From Clostridia bacterium (GTDB taxonomy: Bacteria; Bacillota; Clostridia; Oscillospirales; UBA644): a DNA stretch of 64,000 nucleotides. The DNA is taken from contig JAFRTE010000035.1 in assembly GCA_017427285.1 (NCBI GenBank), positions 1 to 64,000 on the forward strand, in the 5' to 3' direction. The notes under the pieces were generated by a model that worked only from the letters and a program-made list of their open reading frames with translations, was not told the DNA's origin and did not search any database. Both the position numbers and the translations under genes were made by a program. Below, piece after piece: positions 6,688 through 14,724 of the stretch (the first letter of the stretch is position 1; the number at the start of each line of letters is the position of its first letter).

Positions 6688-7710
6688 TTATGCGCGGACG
6701 CGCTCATCCAGTTCATTTATGACCGAAGGGATGATCTCAAAGAGATCGCCCTTCACTGCGATATCCGCGAGCTTCATCATTGGCGTCGTGTCGTCAACGT
6801 CGATGGCGATAATCGTTTTGCAGGACTGCATCCCGATAAGGTGCTGGATTTGTCCGGAGATCCCGCAGGCGATGTAGACGTCCGCCTGTACAGTCGCGCC
6901 GGTCTGCCCCACCTGATGCGGGTAGCCGATCCAGCCGTTGTCCACCGCCGCCCGGCTCGCTCCCACAGCGCCGCCGATCCGCTTCGCGAAATCCTCCAGC
7001 AGCTGAAACCCCGCTGGCCCTCCCATGGCGCGTCCGCCCGCAACGATGATTTGGGCTTCGCTGAGGTTGACGGAGGACTCCTTCCGCTCGACGACGCGAA
7101 GGATTTCCTTGATTCCCGCGGCGTCTTCGGGCACAGTCTCCTCCCGGATGATCTCCCCGGTCCGGTTAAGGTCCGGTACAGGCGCCCGCATGACCTTCGG
7201 ACGGACCGTCGCCATCTGCGGACGGTATTCCACGCTTCGGATGGTCGCCATGATGTTGCCGCCGAATGCGGGACGGGTCTGGAGCAGCTCTCCCGTTTCG
7301 GGATCAATGGCGAGGGCGGTACAGTCCGCGGTCAACCCCGCCTCGATTTTCCCGGCCAGCCGGGGGATCAGCGCACGTCCCCGGTTCGTGGCGGCTCCGA
7401 GCATGATTTCAGGGCGGTATTTCGCCGTAAGACGCTCGAGGATATGGCATTCGAGCTCGTCGTTGAATGCGCCGAGGCGTGGGTCTTCCACAAGGATCAC
7501 GCGGTCCGCGCCGTATGAGATTAGCGATTCTGCCGCGCCTCCGAGTCCGCTCCCAAGGACGACCGTCCAGACCTCACATGCCCGCTTTGCGGCGAGCTCC
7601 CGTGCGATCCCTAAAAGCTCGAACGAAACTGGCAGGACCTCTCCTCCGAGAATCTCGGATATGGTCCAAATGTTCCGGTACTCTTTCTTTTCATATTCGT
7701 TTACTTTCAT
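6688..7710 (-). CDS. etfA: electron transfer flavoprotein, alpha subunit
   Basis: This 340-residue protein has an N-terminal nucleotide-binding-like domain. The C-terminal FAD domain shows VGASRAAVDNGWI, HQVGQTGATVQADVYIA, GISGQIQHLIGM and IAIDVDDTTPMMKLAD, the classical EtfA signature. It has no N-terminal ferredoxin extension. It passes electrons through FAD with EtfB. It lies 12 bp after etfB and just ahead of the methyltransferase. The gene is notably GC-rich, suggesting recent transfer of the operon. Confidence 0.93.
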   Translation of the reverse strand: MKVNEYEKKEYRNIWTISEILGGEVLPVSFELLGIARELAAKRACEVWTVVLGSGLGGAAESLISYGADRVILVEDPRLGAFNDELECHILERLTAKYRPEIMLGAATNRGRALIPRLAGKIEAGLTADCTALAIDPETGELLQTRPAFGGNIMATIRSVEYRPQMATVRPKVMRAPVPDLNRTGEIIREETVPEDAAGIKEILRVVERKESSVNLSEAQIIVAGGRAMGGPAGFQLLEDFAKRIGGAVGASRAAVDNGWIGYPHQVGQTGATVQADVYIACGISGQIQHLIGMQSCKTIIAIDVDDTTPMMKLADIAVKGDLFEIIPSVINELDERVRA

Positions 7711-7722
7711 GCTCAGCCCTCC

Positions 7723-8511
7723 TTATAAGAGTCCGCGCGCCAGCATCTCGCCGACCAACAATTTCGCCGCATCCGCCGGAGCGCCAGAAATGGTCAAGGT
7801 ATCTGTGTTCCGAATTGCGGGAGGCTCTGTACGTACCACCCGGGTCGGGGATGCTGCGAGACCGATTTTGTCGGGATCAGCGCCGATGTCCTTATATGTC
7901 CAGAGGGGGATTTCAATCCGTCTGGCTTCTCTTGCCCTGCGAAGGGTCGGGATGCGAGGAACGTTAATGTCCTTCACTACAGTGATCAGTGCAGGCGTTT
8001 GCAGCCTGACGATGTCATATCCCCTTTCGTTCATCCGGCGGACGGTGAGCGTTCCGTTTCCGATTTCGTCCACCTGCATGACGTTTGCCGCCTGCATAAT
8101 ATTCAACTTTGCTGCGATTCCGGGACCGACCTGAGCGGTATCCCCGTCGATCGCCTGCTTTCCGCACAGGATCAGATCTACACCGCCGACTGTCTCAATG
8201 GCTTTTGCCAGCGCGTAGCTTGTCGCCCATGTATCCGAGCCGGCAAACTCCCTGCCGCAGAGCAGAAACGCCCGGTCCGCTCCCATGGAAAGCGCCTCGG
8301 TAAGGACGTTCTTCGCGCTCTCGGGACCCATGGACAGTGCGATCACCTCGCCGCCGACCCATTCCCGGATACGTATAGCCTCTTCGAGTGCATACAGATC
8401 GAAGGGATTCAGAACCGCTTTCGTCCCCTCGCGGATGATTCGCTTAGTTTCGGGATCGATCTTCGCGTCGGTCGTTGCGGGAACCTGCTTGACACAGACT
8501 ACTATTTTCAT
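7723..8511 (-). CDS. etfB: electron transfer flavoprotein, beta subunit
   Basis: This 262-residue protein has MKIVVCVKQVPAT, a KIDPETKR-RIIREG region, NPFDLYALEEAIRI, LSMGADRAFLLCGREFAGSD and CGKQAIDGDTAQVGP. By memory of the family, it resembles the clostridial EtfB proteins that pair with NAD-linked, often bifurcating, ETFs more than it does mitochondrial EtfB; I cannot prove bifurcation from sequence. ATG 8511 overlaps the end of the upstream reductase gene by four bases (8508-8511), so translation is probably coupled. A longer reading frame upstream is shadow. Confidence 0.92.
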   Translation of the reverse strand: MKIVVCVKQVPATTDAKIDPETKRIIREGTKAVLNPFDLYALEEAIRIREWVGGEVIALSMGPESAKNVLTEALSMGADRAFLLCGREFAGSDTWATSYALAKAIETVGGVDLILCGKQAIDGDTAQVGPGIAAKLNIMQAANVMQVDEIGNGTLTVRRMNERGYDIVRLQTPALITVVKDINVPRIPTLRRAREARRIEIPLWTYKDIGADPDKIGLAASPTRVVRTEPPAIRNTDTLTISGAPADAAKLLVGEMLARGLL

Positions 8512-9323
8512 TTGCTGTTCCTCCTCTCTTCCGCCATTTCCTCGATGGCGGAATACTGCGTTTTGAAGCCGAGAAGGGAGAGATAGAATCCGCACCCCGG
8601 ATACAGTTTCAGAAGTGTTTCCAGCGTCCCGATCGGATCGAAGGCCGCGTCCTCCGGAATGGGATAGCCAACCACATCCGAAAGCAGGAAGAGCTTTTTC
8701 GACATCCACGCCTCTACGATCACAGGCAGATCGGGATATTCCGCGAGCAGACGGTCCACAGCCGCGTTTCGTTCGATGATCGGCTGCGTGATGACGAACG
8801 ACGCCCCCGCATCAAGTTTTCGTTTCAGCTTTTCAAATTCATGCTCCTCCGGTTCGTACGGGTTGAAGGCGACGCCGACTGCGAATGACGGATAATGCTT
8901 CCGGATATACCGCGTCAGATCCACGGAGGTGACGGATGCAGTGCCGTCCGCTTCCGCTTCGGAAGGCTTCAGTTTCGGCAGCCGTGGAGAGCCGTCCCCG
9001 CTGATCGCAAGGATCGAATTGATTCCCAGCTTTTCGCATGATTCGAGGATGTCGTCGAGATTTTGTTTCGTGTGGAAGGTGTTGAGATGGATCAGAATCT
9101 GATCCGGACGCGCGCGGAGTCCGAGCTCCTTGATGCACTCGTGCCCCTGAAATGCAAGAAGACCCATCGCGTTATCGGTGATCGAGGCTGTGAATCCGCT
9201 CTCCATCACTCGCTCGAATTTAGACGCGAAAAGATCAAGATCTTCTTCGAGCTTCTGGGAATCCTGCTTCGGCGGGATGATTTCAATGTGGAACCCGGAC
9301 GGGTCGCTTCTTGTGAAGATCAT
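8508..9323 (-). CDS. metF: methylenetetrahydrofolate reductase family protein
   Basis: This 271-residue single-domain TIM-barrel protein has HIEIIPPK with the catalytic Glu, an IHLNTFHTKQN loop where typical MetF has the HLTC loop, LAISGDGS, VGVAFNPYEP and DAGASFVITQP. Known enzymes interconvert methylene-THF and methyl-THF through FAD. It is first in the operon. No adjacent metV, rnfC2 or hdr genes are present, so EtfBA is the obvious electron partner (inference). The ribosome site is weak (CAGG). The start is the first ATG after a stop in frame. Confidence 0.85.
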   Translation of the reverse strand: MIFTRSDPSGFHIEIIPPKQDSQKLEEDLDLFASKFERVMESGFTASITDNAMGLLAFQGHECIKELGLRARPDQILIHLNTFHTKQNLDDILESCEKLGINSILAISGDGSPRLPKLKPSEAEADGTASVTSVDLTRYIRKHYPSFAVGVAFNPYEPEEHEFEKLKRKLDAGASFVITQPIIERNAAVDRLLAEYPDLPVIVEAWMSKKLFLLSDVVGYPIPEDAAFDPIGTLETLLKLYPGCGFYLSLLGFKTQYSAIEEMAEERRNSK

Positions 9324-9700
9324 ACGGAACCTGTGCCGTGCGGCTGCGGCGGGAAACGATTGTCAGGATGAGACGGATGCCGCGGGATTTTCCGTTTCAT
9401 TTGAGGTGCCTCGGACAAATATCTGTCGTAAGAGGTTTCTTTTCGAGAATGGGGTACTTCAGGTCTGCCGTCAGAAATGACTTCCGTTCAGGCATCGTCT
9501 TCCGCCACCCGCGCGTTCGCCTTGTCTGCGCCGACATCCGTTTTGCAGGGACCGGATAAGTGCCGTTCTGAGAGATGAAATTCCAAGTGGCGGCGAGCAT
9601 GACAACGGGATAGCGGCGGGCGGCGAAACTACCGGCAGGCATGAGGAGCACTGATATTCGGACAGAATAAAATTATATACCTACTCACCTAGTTGGCTAC
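9324..9700 (-). promoter_or_regulatory. long leader of the metF-etfBA operon
   Basis: About 375 nt separate the predicted transcription start (near 9701) from the metF start. The minus strand contains GAAGACGATGCC, then AAGTCATTTCTGAC and CAGACCTG (within 9460-9483). These resemble pieces of the 3' half of a cobalamin riboswitch, although the core is not intact as far as I can see. An 84-codon open frame on the minus strand (9397-9651) has no ribosome site. I see no other gene here. Confidence 0.3.
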
Positions 9701-9707
9701 TGGGCGT

Positions 9708-9736
9708 ATTATACAGGAAATCCGTATCTTTGTCAA
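9708..9736 (-). promoter_or_regulatory. consensus promoter of the metF-etfBA operon
   Basis: Read on the minus strand, TTGACA (9736-9731), a 17-nt spacer and TATAAT (9713-9708) are a perfect consensus. Just downstream lies TAGGTGAGTAGGT, a short direct repeat (TAGGT twice) that could bind a regulator. Confidence 0.85.
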
Positions 9737-9766
9737 GTATTCGCGATCCAGACACACAAATTTAAC

Positions 9767-9853
9767 ATATTATACCTGCTTGAGCTGTTTGAACTGCTCG
9801 AGCCGAAACACCAAAGACTCTTGCTGCATATCGCAAAAGAGCTTGCCCAATAG
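9767..9853 (+). pseudogene. C-terminal scrap of a helical protein
   Basis: An open frame without a start reads ILYLLELFELLEPKHQRLLL... and ends in IAKELAQ and TAG at 9851-9853. This leucine-rich tail is typical of the C-terminus of XRE-type regulators. The upstream in-frame sequence is just the promoter region of the opposite operon, so this looks like a truncated gene end. The assignment is weak. Confidence 0.25.
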
Positions 9854-9921
9854 AACAGGAAAGAAAAACCGGGGCCGATTAACACACCTCGCGCTTTTTG
9901 CTCTTGTTTCAGAGTTCGCTT

Positions 9922-10116
9922 TTAATATGGGGTGTCAAACTGCTGAAAAAACGGCCGTTTTCGGCGAAAATTGGGTGTCAAACTGCCTTTCGCAAACCGA
10001 AAAAGGAATGCAAAATGAGTCTCAGGCACGAACATGAGAACATTTCCTATGAACATCAGGATGATCGTCGTCATGATGGCATTCCGTTTGAGCTTGTCCA
10101 GACTTTGAAAAAGCAT
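9922..10116 (-). pseudogene. truncated multipass membrane protein (DUF308-like N-terminus)
   Basis: A GAGGGG site precedes ATG 10116. The first 33 residues or so (MLFQSLDKLKRNAIMTT, then IILMFIGNVLMFVPE) look like the start and first membrane helix of small DUF308/HdeD-like proteins. The frame then runs into the repeated sequence at 9930-9986 and stops after 64 residues, where a family member would continue with several more helices. It is likely cut by an insertion or deletion. Confidence 0.4.
9930..9986 (+). repeat. 14-bp direct repeat around an inverted core
   Basis: GGGTGTCAAACTGC occurs at 9930-9943 and again at 9973-9986. The 29 bp between the copies include AAACGGCCGTTT, a perfect palindrome. 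It sits at the break point of the truncated membrane gene and may be the footprint of a small mobile sequence. Confidence 0.5.
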
Positions 10117-10180
10117 ACGTGACCCCTCTTGCAAAGATTTTGAATGATATCAGATTTTACTGTACAATACTCGCCAAGTG

Positions 10181-10405
10181 TTAAAGTATTGTTTGCGTTT
10201 TGTTAACGGTCTTTGCAAACTCATAGCCGTCGATTTCCGGCATCATGATATCTGAAATAATGAGATCGAACATTGTTTCATACATGGCATCATAAGCATC
10301 GCCTGCATTCAGACAGCCGGTCGCCTCGTAGCCGTTCTGTTTCAGGAAGGAGCAAACCGAGCGATTCAGATTTCTGTCGTCTTCCACCACAAGAAGCTTA
10401 AACAT
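10181..10405 (-). pseudogene. truncated response regulator (receiver domain only in part)
   Basis: ATG 10405 follows GAGGTG. The product begins MFKLLVVEDDRNLNRSV with the acidic pair, and has LIISDIMMPEIDGYEF with the phospho-acceptor Asp. It stops after 74 residues, before the conserved Thr and Lys of the receiver and before any output domain. No histidine kinase is nearby. This is a remnant of a two-component system at the edge of the accessory region. Confidence 0.75.
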
Positions 10406-10459
10406 AGTGCTCACCTCTACATTGATTATCACTAATAATACGCTATGTCGATCCTCCAC

Positions 10460-10488
10460 TTGATTTTCTCCGCAAAATGTGGTATTAT
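10460..10488 (+). promoter_or_regulatory. promoter of the MBL-fold gene
   Basis: TTGATT (10460-10465), a 17-nt spacer and TATTAT (10483-10488) lie 20 bp ahead of the start codon. They are divergent from the truncated response-regulator gene. Confidence 0.6.
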
Positions 10489-10507
10489 AATGGCGGAGGG
10501 AATGAAA

Positions 10508-11149
10508 ATGACGGAAAATATACAGGTTTTCAGGCAAAATCACATTTGTATCCGGTTCGGAAACAGAATAATACATACCGACCCGTTTATGTCGGATTTT
10601 TCGCCGCGAAACGCGGATTTTATACTGATCACTCACGATCATCACGACCATTTTTCCTTAAAGGACATTGAAAAAACCGCGAATAAAAACACCGTGCTGA
10701 TTTACCCCGAAGATATGCGTAAAAAGGCGGCGGAAGCCGAAAAATACGTCGGCAAAACGTTTTCCGTAAAACCGTGTGAAAGCCGTAATATCGAAGGACT
10801 TGAATTTGAGACCGTTCCTTCTTACAATATCGGCAAGCCGTTTCATCCGAAAAGCGCGGGCTGGGTAGGATATATCCTTAAAATCGACGGAAAACGCATA
10901 TATATTGCGGGCGATACGGACGACACGAAAGAGGCGGAGCAGGTAAAATGCGATATCGCTCTCGTGCCGATAGGCGGTACGTATACGATGAACGCTTTGC
11001 AGGCGGCGGAATTTATAAATATAATAAAGCCGGAAATCGCAATCCCCGTCCATTACGGCGGGATCGTCGGCAGCGTTAAAGACGGAGAAACGTTTGAAAA
11101 AGCGGTTGACAAAGATATTAAAGTGGAATTTAAAATAAAATTCCGATAA
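10508..11149 (+). CDS. UlaG-like metallo-beta-lactamase-fold hydrolase
   Basis: This 213-residue protein has the MBL metal motif THDHHDHF (HxHxDH type), IYIAGDTDDTKE and a late PVHYGGIVGS histidine. This is the compact UlaG/YycJ-like layout of Zn- or Mn-dependent hydrolases; the substrate is unknown. ATG 10508 is seven bases after GGAGGG (10495-10500); earlier ATGs are too close or lack a site. It is the first normal-composition core gene after the accessory region. The EamA gene follows after 33 bp, so both may be co-transcribed. Confidence 0.85.
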   Translation: MTENIQVFRQNHICIRFGNRIIHTDPFMSDFSPRNADFILITHDHHDHFSLKDIEKTANKNTVLIYPEDMRKKAAEAEKYVGKTFSVKPCESRNIEGLEFETVPSYNIGKPFHPKSAGWVGYILKIDGKRIYIAGDTDDTKEAEQVKCDIALVPIGGTYTMNALQAAEFINIIKPEIAIPVHYGGIVGSVKDGETFEKAVDKDIKVEFKIKFR

Positions 11150-11182
11150 TGCTTACAATAACGTAAATGCGGTAAAACTGAT

Positions 11183-12064
11183 ATGTCGGTTATTAAAGAG
11201 CGGATAGGTTTTATTCTCGCGGTGGTCCTTTACGGCACCATCGGTATGTTTCTGCGCTTTGTTTCTCTTCCGAGCGAAGCGGTTGCGTTTTACCGCGGAG
11301 TTATAGGCGCGGTCGTGATCCTGCTGTGGCTCGTTATCCGAAAAAAGCTGCCTGACGTTAAAAAAATAGGTAAAAATATAGTTTTGCTTCTCGTTTCGGG
11401 CGTAGGTCTCGGCTTTAACTGGATTTTTCTTTTCGCGGCGTATACGAATACGACCGTTGCGGTGGCGAGTCTTTGCAACTATATGGCGCCGATATTCGTT
11501 ATAATCCTTACGCCCCTCGTTCTTAAAGAAAAGCTCGACAAACGGAAGATCCCCTGTATCTGCGCGGCATTTCTGGGAATCATTCTCGTTTCGGGCATCA
11601 TAGGCGGCAACATAGGCAATATCGCGGGCGTTATTTACGGTATTCTCGGGGCGTTTTGCTTTACGGGCATAGTTTTTTGCAACCGTAAGCTCAAAGACGT
11701 TTCCGCATTTGACAGATCGCTCGTTCAGCTTGCCGTTTCAGCGCTGACAGTCCTGCCTTACGTGTTGATAAAAAACGGAGGACTGCCTTTGCCGGACCTG
11801 AAATCCGGACTTATAGTTCTGATGCTCGGCGTTTTGCAGACGGGCGTTGCGTACTGCCTTTATTTCAGCGGAATGGCGTCTCTGCCCGTTCAGAGCGTTG
11901 CGATACTCGGATATCTCGAGCCGGTCGTTTCCGTACTTTGCTCCGTACTGTTTCTACGCGAAGTTCTCGGTTTACTTGGCTGGGCGGGCGCCCTGCTCGT
12001 GCTTGCGGCGGCCGTGATAAGCGAAATTATCCCCGAGAAACCTACTGTTAAGGAGGAAACATGA
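11183..12064 (+). CDS. EamA/DMT-family transporter
   Basis: The 293-residue polytopic membrane protein has about ten hydrophobic helices in two EamA repeats. It contains LYGTIGMFLRF near the start, GLGFNWIFLFAAYTNTTVA in the middle of repeat one, and YLEPVVSVLCSVLFLREVL in the last repeat. Such proteins export or import small metabolites or amino acids; the substrate cannot be read from sequence. The stop codon overlaps the next start (ATGA at 12061-12064), indicating an operon with the lipoprotein gene. Confidence 0.9.
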   Translation: MSVIKERIGFILAVVLYGTIGMFLRFVSLPSEAVAFYRGVIGAVVILLWLVIRKKLPDVKKIGKNIVLLLVSGVGLGFNWIFLFAAYTNTTVAVASLCNYMAPIFVIILTPLVLKEKLDKRKIPCICAAFLGIILVSGIIGGNIGNIAGVIYGILGAFCFTGIVFCNRKLKDVSAFDRSLVQLAVSALTVLPYVLIKNGGLPLPDLKSGLIVLMLGVLQTGVAYCLYFSGMASLPVQSVAILGYLEPVVSVLCSVLFLREVLGLLGWAGALLVLAAAVISEIIPEKPTVKEET

Positions 12065-12591
12065 AAAAATATCTTTTAATTCTGGCGATCGTCTTCACAT
12101 TTACCGTTATTTTTACCGCATGCGTTGCCGCCGCCGATATTCCCGAAACGTCCGGCGCGGAAAATAACTATGATAATACAGAAACGGAGACGGAAACGGA
12201 AATGAATACGGAAAAAATAACCCCGTCGTGCGTGCTTGTTATAGAGGCGAACGGAAAGATCTTTTACGCAAATCTTGAGGACAATCCGTCTGCTGCGGCA
12301 TTAACGGAAAAGCTCAATTCGGGCGCGATAACTCTCGAAATGCACGATTACGGCAATTTTGAAAAAGTCGGGTCTTTACCGTGGGAGCTTCCGAGAAGCG
12401 ACAGTCAGATAACGACGAAGCCGGGAGACGTGATACTTTATCAGGGTAATCAGATAACGGTTTATTACGACGAAAACAGCTGGAATTTCACTAAACTTGC
12501 CGAAATAGGAAACACGTCAAAAGACGAACTGCTCGAAGCGTTCGGCGAAGGTGACGTTACCGTAAAATTTTCTCTCGAATGGGGAGAATAA
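12061..12591 (+). CDS. lipoprotein with cyclophilin-like fold domain
   Basis: The 176-residue protein has a type II signal (hydrophobic stretch and a TAC lipobox, Cys about residue 21), a short TETETE spacer, and then a domain of about 115 residues with MHDYGNFEKVGSLPWELP, ITTKPGDVILYQGNQITVYY and a late SLEWGE. This matches the cyclophilin-like family often annotated for secreted clostridial proteins (DUF/Cyclophil_like2). Its binding partner is unknown. Translation is coupled to the EamA gene, and the transcript ends at the terminator at 12622. Confidence 0.8.
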   Translation: MKKYLLILAIVFTFTVIFTACVAAADIPETSGAENNYDNTETETETEMNTEKITPSCVLVIEANGKIFYANLEDNPSAAALTEKLNSGAITLEMHDYGNFEKVGSLPWELPRSDSQITTKPGDVILYQGNQITVYYDENSWNFTKLAEIGNTSKDELLEAFGEGDVTVKFSLEWGE

Positions 12592-12621
12592 ACGTTTTTC
12601 AGAAAAAGTACGCATAAAAAA

Positions 12622-12656
12622 GACCTTGCGGGCGCATAAATCCCGCAAGGTTTTTT
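12622..12656 (+). terminator. rho-independent terminator
   Basis: ACCTTGCGGG (12623-12632) and CCCGCAAGGT (12642-12651) form a perfect 10-bp stem with a 9-nt loop, followed by TTTTT. It ends the MBL-EamA-lipoprotein transcript and may also stop the convergent minus-strand operon. Confidence 0.92.
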
Positions 12657-12690
12657 GCTGTATTCGATCGGTATTACGGAAAAACGCCGT

Positions 12691-13029
12691 TTATCCTCTG
12701 CGTTCTTCTCTCAGCGGTCTTTCCCAAAATACTTTTCCGCCCGCTTCACCCGCAAGGGAATCGATAACGTCGCGGAGGTCTTTTAAAAACTTTTCCTCTC
12801 TTTTTTTTGAGCGTCTGCCCGTCGCGCTGAAAATCTCCTTTTCAAAATATGCGTCGTAAGAAACTGCAAAATCGTCCTCGCTTGTATACGGGAAAAAGCT
12901 TACAGATACCGTGTAACGTATATTCCCCGCTTCCGAATCCGATGTCAGTTTTACCGAGGCGGCGCGTCTTTTTACGCCGTTGAAAGTCATTTCCGCCGCA
13001 AAATACTGCGCGTATACGTCTGTTGTCAT
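12691..13029 (-). CDS. hypothetical protein downstream of the Y-family polymerase
   Basis: This 112-residue cytoplasmic protein belongs to no family I can name. The N-terminal half looks like beta strands (AQYFAAEMTFNGVKRR, IRYTVSVSFFPYTSEDDFAV). The C-terminal half is basic and helical (GRRSKKREEKFLKDLRDVID). GGAGG lies just before ATG 13029. It is the third gene of the YunG/Y-polymerase transcription unit, so a damage-tolerance link is possible by context only. Confidence 0.6.
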   Translation of the reverse strand: MTTDVYAQYFAAEMTFNGVKRRAASVKLTSDSEAGNIRYTVSVSFFPYTSEDDFAVSYDAYFEKEIFSATGRRSKKREEKFLKDLRDVIDSLAGEAGGKVFWERPLREERRG

Positions 13030-13174
13030 TTCATTACCTCCGTCTGTGCGGTTTTATTTTGATTTTCCTTGCCGCAGCAATGATCGCGATCACGGCAATT
13101 TTTATATATCGGATAATTCCTGTTGCCGAACGGATCGTCTCAGGGCGGTGAAGATCCGAGGCGTTTTTCGGCTT

Positions 13175-14680
13175 TTAATCTCCGCCTTTGTGGCCGCCGA
13201 CCTGCCTGTTCCTCTCAATGGTGGTTGCACCTTCCTGGAGATTTATGCCTTTTAAAATTGCGTTTTTGCCGAATTTCCTTTTAAGCTCTATCGCCGCCTG
13301 CTGAATGCGTCGCTCTTTTTCTCTCGCCGCTTTTTCCGCCGCCTCCGTTTTTTCGGTTTCGGCCGGATCTTCAAAAAGCGAGAGCTGTTCGCGTCCGTTT
13401 TTTATCGGCGCCGCAGTTTCCGCAATAACGTGGTTTGCCACAACGTACATTCGGCGGACGGTCAAATCCCGGTCCGTTATCCTGTCGTAAAGCTCGGTCG
13501 CTTTTTTCATTATAAGCTTTGTTGAGGACGTAAATTCGCCGAGATTTATCGAACCGTGAGCTTTTTTCGGCGCTTTTCTGCCGTAATGGTCTGTTTCGAC
13601 GGCGCCGTTGTAGCCGTTTTTGACGTTTTCCGTATCGTAGCCGACCGTAAGGACTATCTGGTCCGTAACAAGGCCTTTTTCAACGAGATCGAGTACGAGA
13701 AGATCGGTCATCTCGCATAAAACGAGCCGTCCCTTTTCCCAGCTGTACGGCTTTGAAAGCACCTGTCCAGAGCTTATGCTGTTGTTTTCTGGCCTGAACG
13801 CCTTGACATCCGCTATAGTTGTCGGTTCGTAGCCCCACGCGTGGTTTATAAGCAGCTCCGCGTTTATACCGAATTCCCTGTAAAGCCACTCTTCGTTTCT
13901 GACCGAACAGAGCGCAATGTCTCCAAGCGTATAAATTCCCATTGTTTCAAGCCGTCTTGCAATGCCGCCGCCTATACGCCAGATATCGGTTATAGGTCTG
14001 TGACACCACAGCGTTTTGCGAAACGTCATAACGTCAAGCTCAGCTATGCGAACTCCGTATTCATCGGCAGGCATATGCTTTGCGGTAACGTCCATTGCAA
14101 CTTTTGCAAGAAACAGGTTCGTACCTATGCCCGCCGTTGCCGTGATCCCCGTTTCGGCAAGCACGTTTTTTATCAGCCGCATCGCAAATTCGCGCGCCGT
14201 AAGATTATACATTTTCAAATACTGCGTTGCGTCTATAAAAACCTCGTCTACGGAATACGCGAAAATATCTTCCGGCGAAACGTCCCGCAGATACACCGAA
14301 TAGACCTGCCCGCTTACGCGCATATATTCTCTCATGCGCGGGACGGCGCGTATAAAATCAACTTCAAGCGACGGATCCGACGAAAGCGCGGTATAATCGT
14401 CGGATTTTCCGGAAAACGGTCTGCCGCGAAGCGCGTATTTCCGTTGGGCGTTTACCTCTTTTATGCGCTGAACCGCCTCGAAAAGTCTTGCTCTGCCCGA
14501 AATTCCGTATGATTTTAGCGACGGTGAAACCGCAAGGCATATCGTCTTTTCCGTTCGGCTCTCGTCGGCTACGACAAGGTTTGTCGTCAGCGGGTCGCGG
14601 CCCAGCGCAACGCATTCGACCGAAGCGTAAAAAGACTTCAGGTCTATCGCAATGTATTTTCTGTTTCCGTCGTCCGTCAT
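13175..14680 (-). CDS. Y-family DNA polymerase (UmuC/UvrX-like)
   Basis: This 501-residue error-prone translesion polymerase has YIAIDLKSFYASVECV (first catalytic Asp), YSVDEVFIDAT (second acidic pair), GIGTNLFLAKVAMD and a helix-hairpin-helix region. It has a beta-clamp-binding QLSLF box near residue 443 and the UvrX-type C-terminal tail RRIQQAAIELKRKFG. Its length suits the UvrX group rather than DinB. It follows YunG by 44 bp, and a YolD-like gene lies divergently upstream; UvrX-YolD pairing is typical of Bacillota. I saw no clear LexA box in the intergenic region. Confidence 0.93.
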   Translation of the reverse strand: MTDDGNRKYIAIDLKSFYASVECVALGRDPLTTNLVVADESRTEKTICLAVSPSLKSYGISGRARLFEAVQRIKEVNAQRKYALRGRPFSGKSDDYTALSSDPSLEVDFIRAVPRMREYMRVSGQVYSVYLRDVSPEDIFAYSVDEVFIDATQYLKMYNLTAREFAMRLIKNVLAETGITATAGIGTNLFLAKVAMDVTAKHMPADEYGVRIAELDVMTFRKTLWCHRPITDIWRIGGGIARRLETMGIYTLGDIALCSVRNEEWLYREFGINAELLINHAWGYEPTTIADVKAFRPENNSISSGQVLSKPYSWEKGRLVLCEMTDLLVLDLVEKGLVTDQIVLTVGYDTENVKNGYNGAVETDHYGRKAPKKAHGSINLGEFTSSTKLIMKKATELYDRITDRDLTVRRMYVVANHVIAETAAPIKNGREQLSLFEDPAETEKTEAAEKAAREKERRIQQAAIELKRKFGKNAILKGINLQEGATTIERNRQVGGHKGGD

Positions 14681-14724
14681 ACGCGCGCCGCCTTTCCTCT
14701 CAAAAAATCATTCGCCGGAAAATG

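Noticed and set aside
7025..8134. Long plus-strand open frame opposite etfA and etfB
   Set aside because: It is an antisense shadow of GC-rich coding sequence; the minus-strand frames encode recognisable EtfA and EtfB.
9397..9651. 84-codon minus-strand frame ending in CPRHLK, followed in another frame by an NG...GIR stretch
   Set aside because: It faintly recalls the CP-x-NGPCGG motif of MetV/MTHFR_C proteins, which would fit next to metF. The glycine and cysteine residues are not kept and no other similarity is visible.
302..10440. Classical integrative element with integrase or transposase
   Set aside because: Despite the tRNA-proximal location and mixed composition, no integrase, relaxase, transposase or phage structural gene is visible, so I describe an accessory region rather than a defined mobile element.
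13030..13174. In-frame continuation after the Y-polymerase stop codon with a hydrophobic stretch
   Set aside because: It has no start codon with a ribosome site, and the frame closes just before the next gene. It is probably fortuitous.
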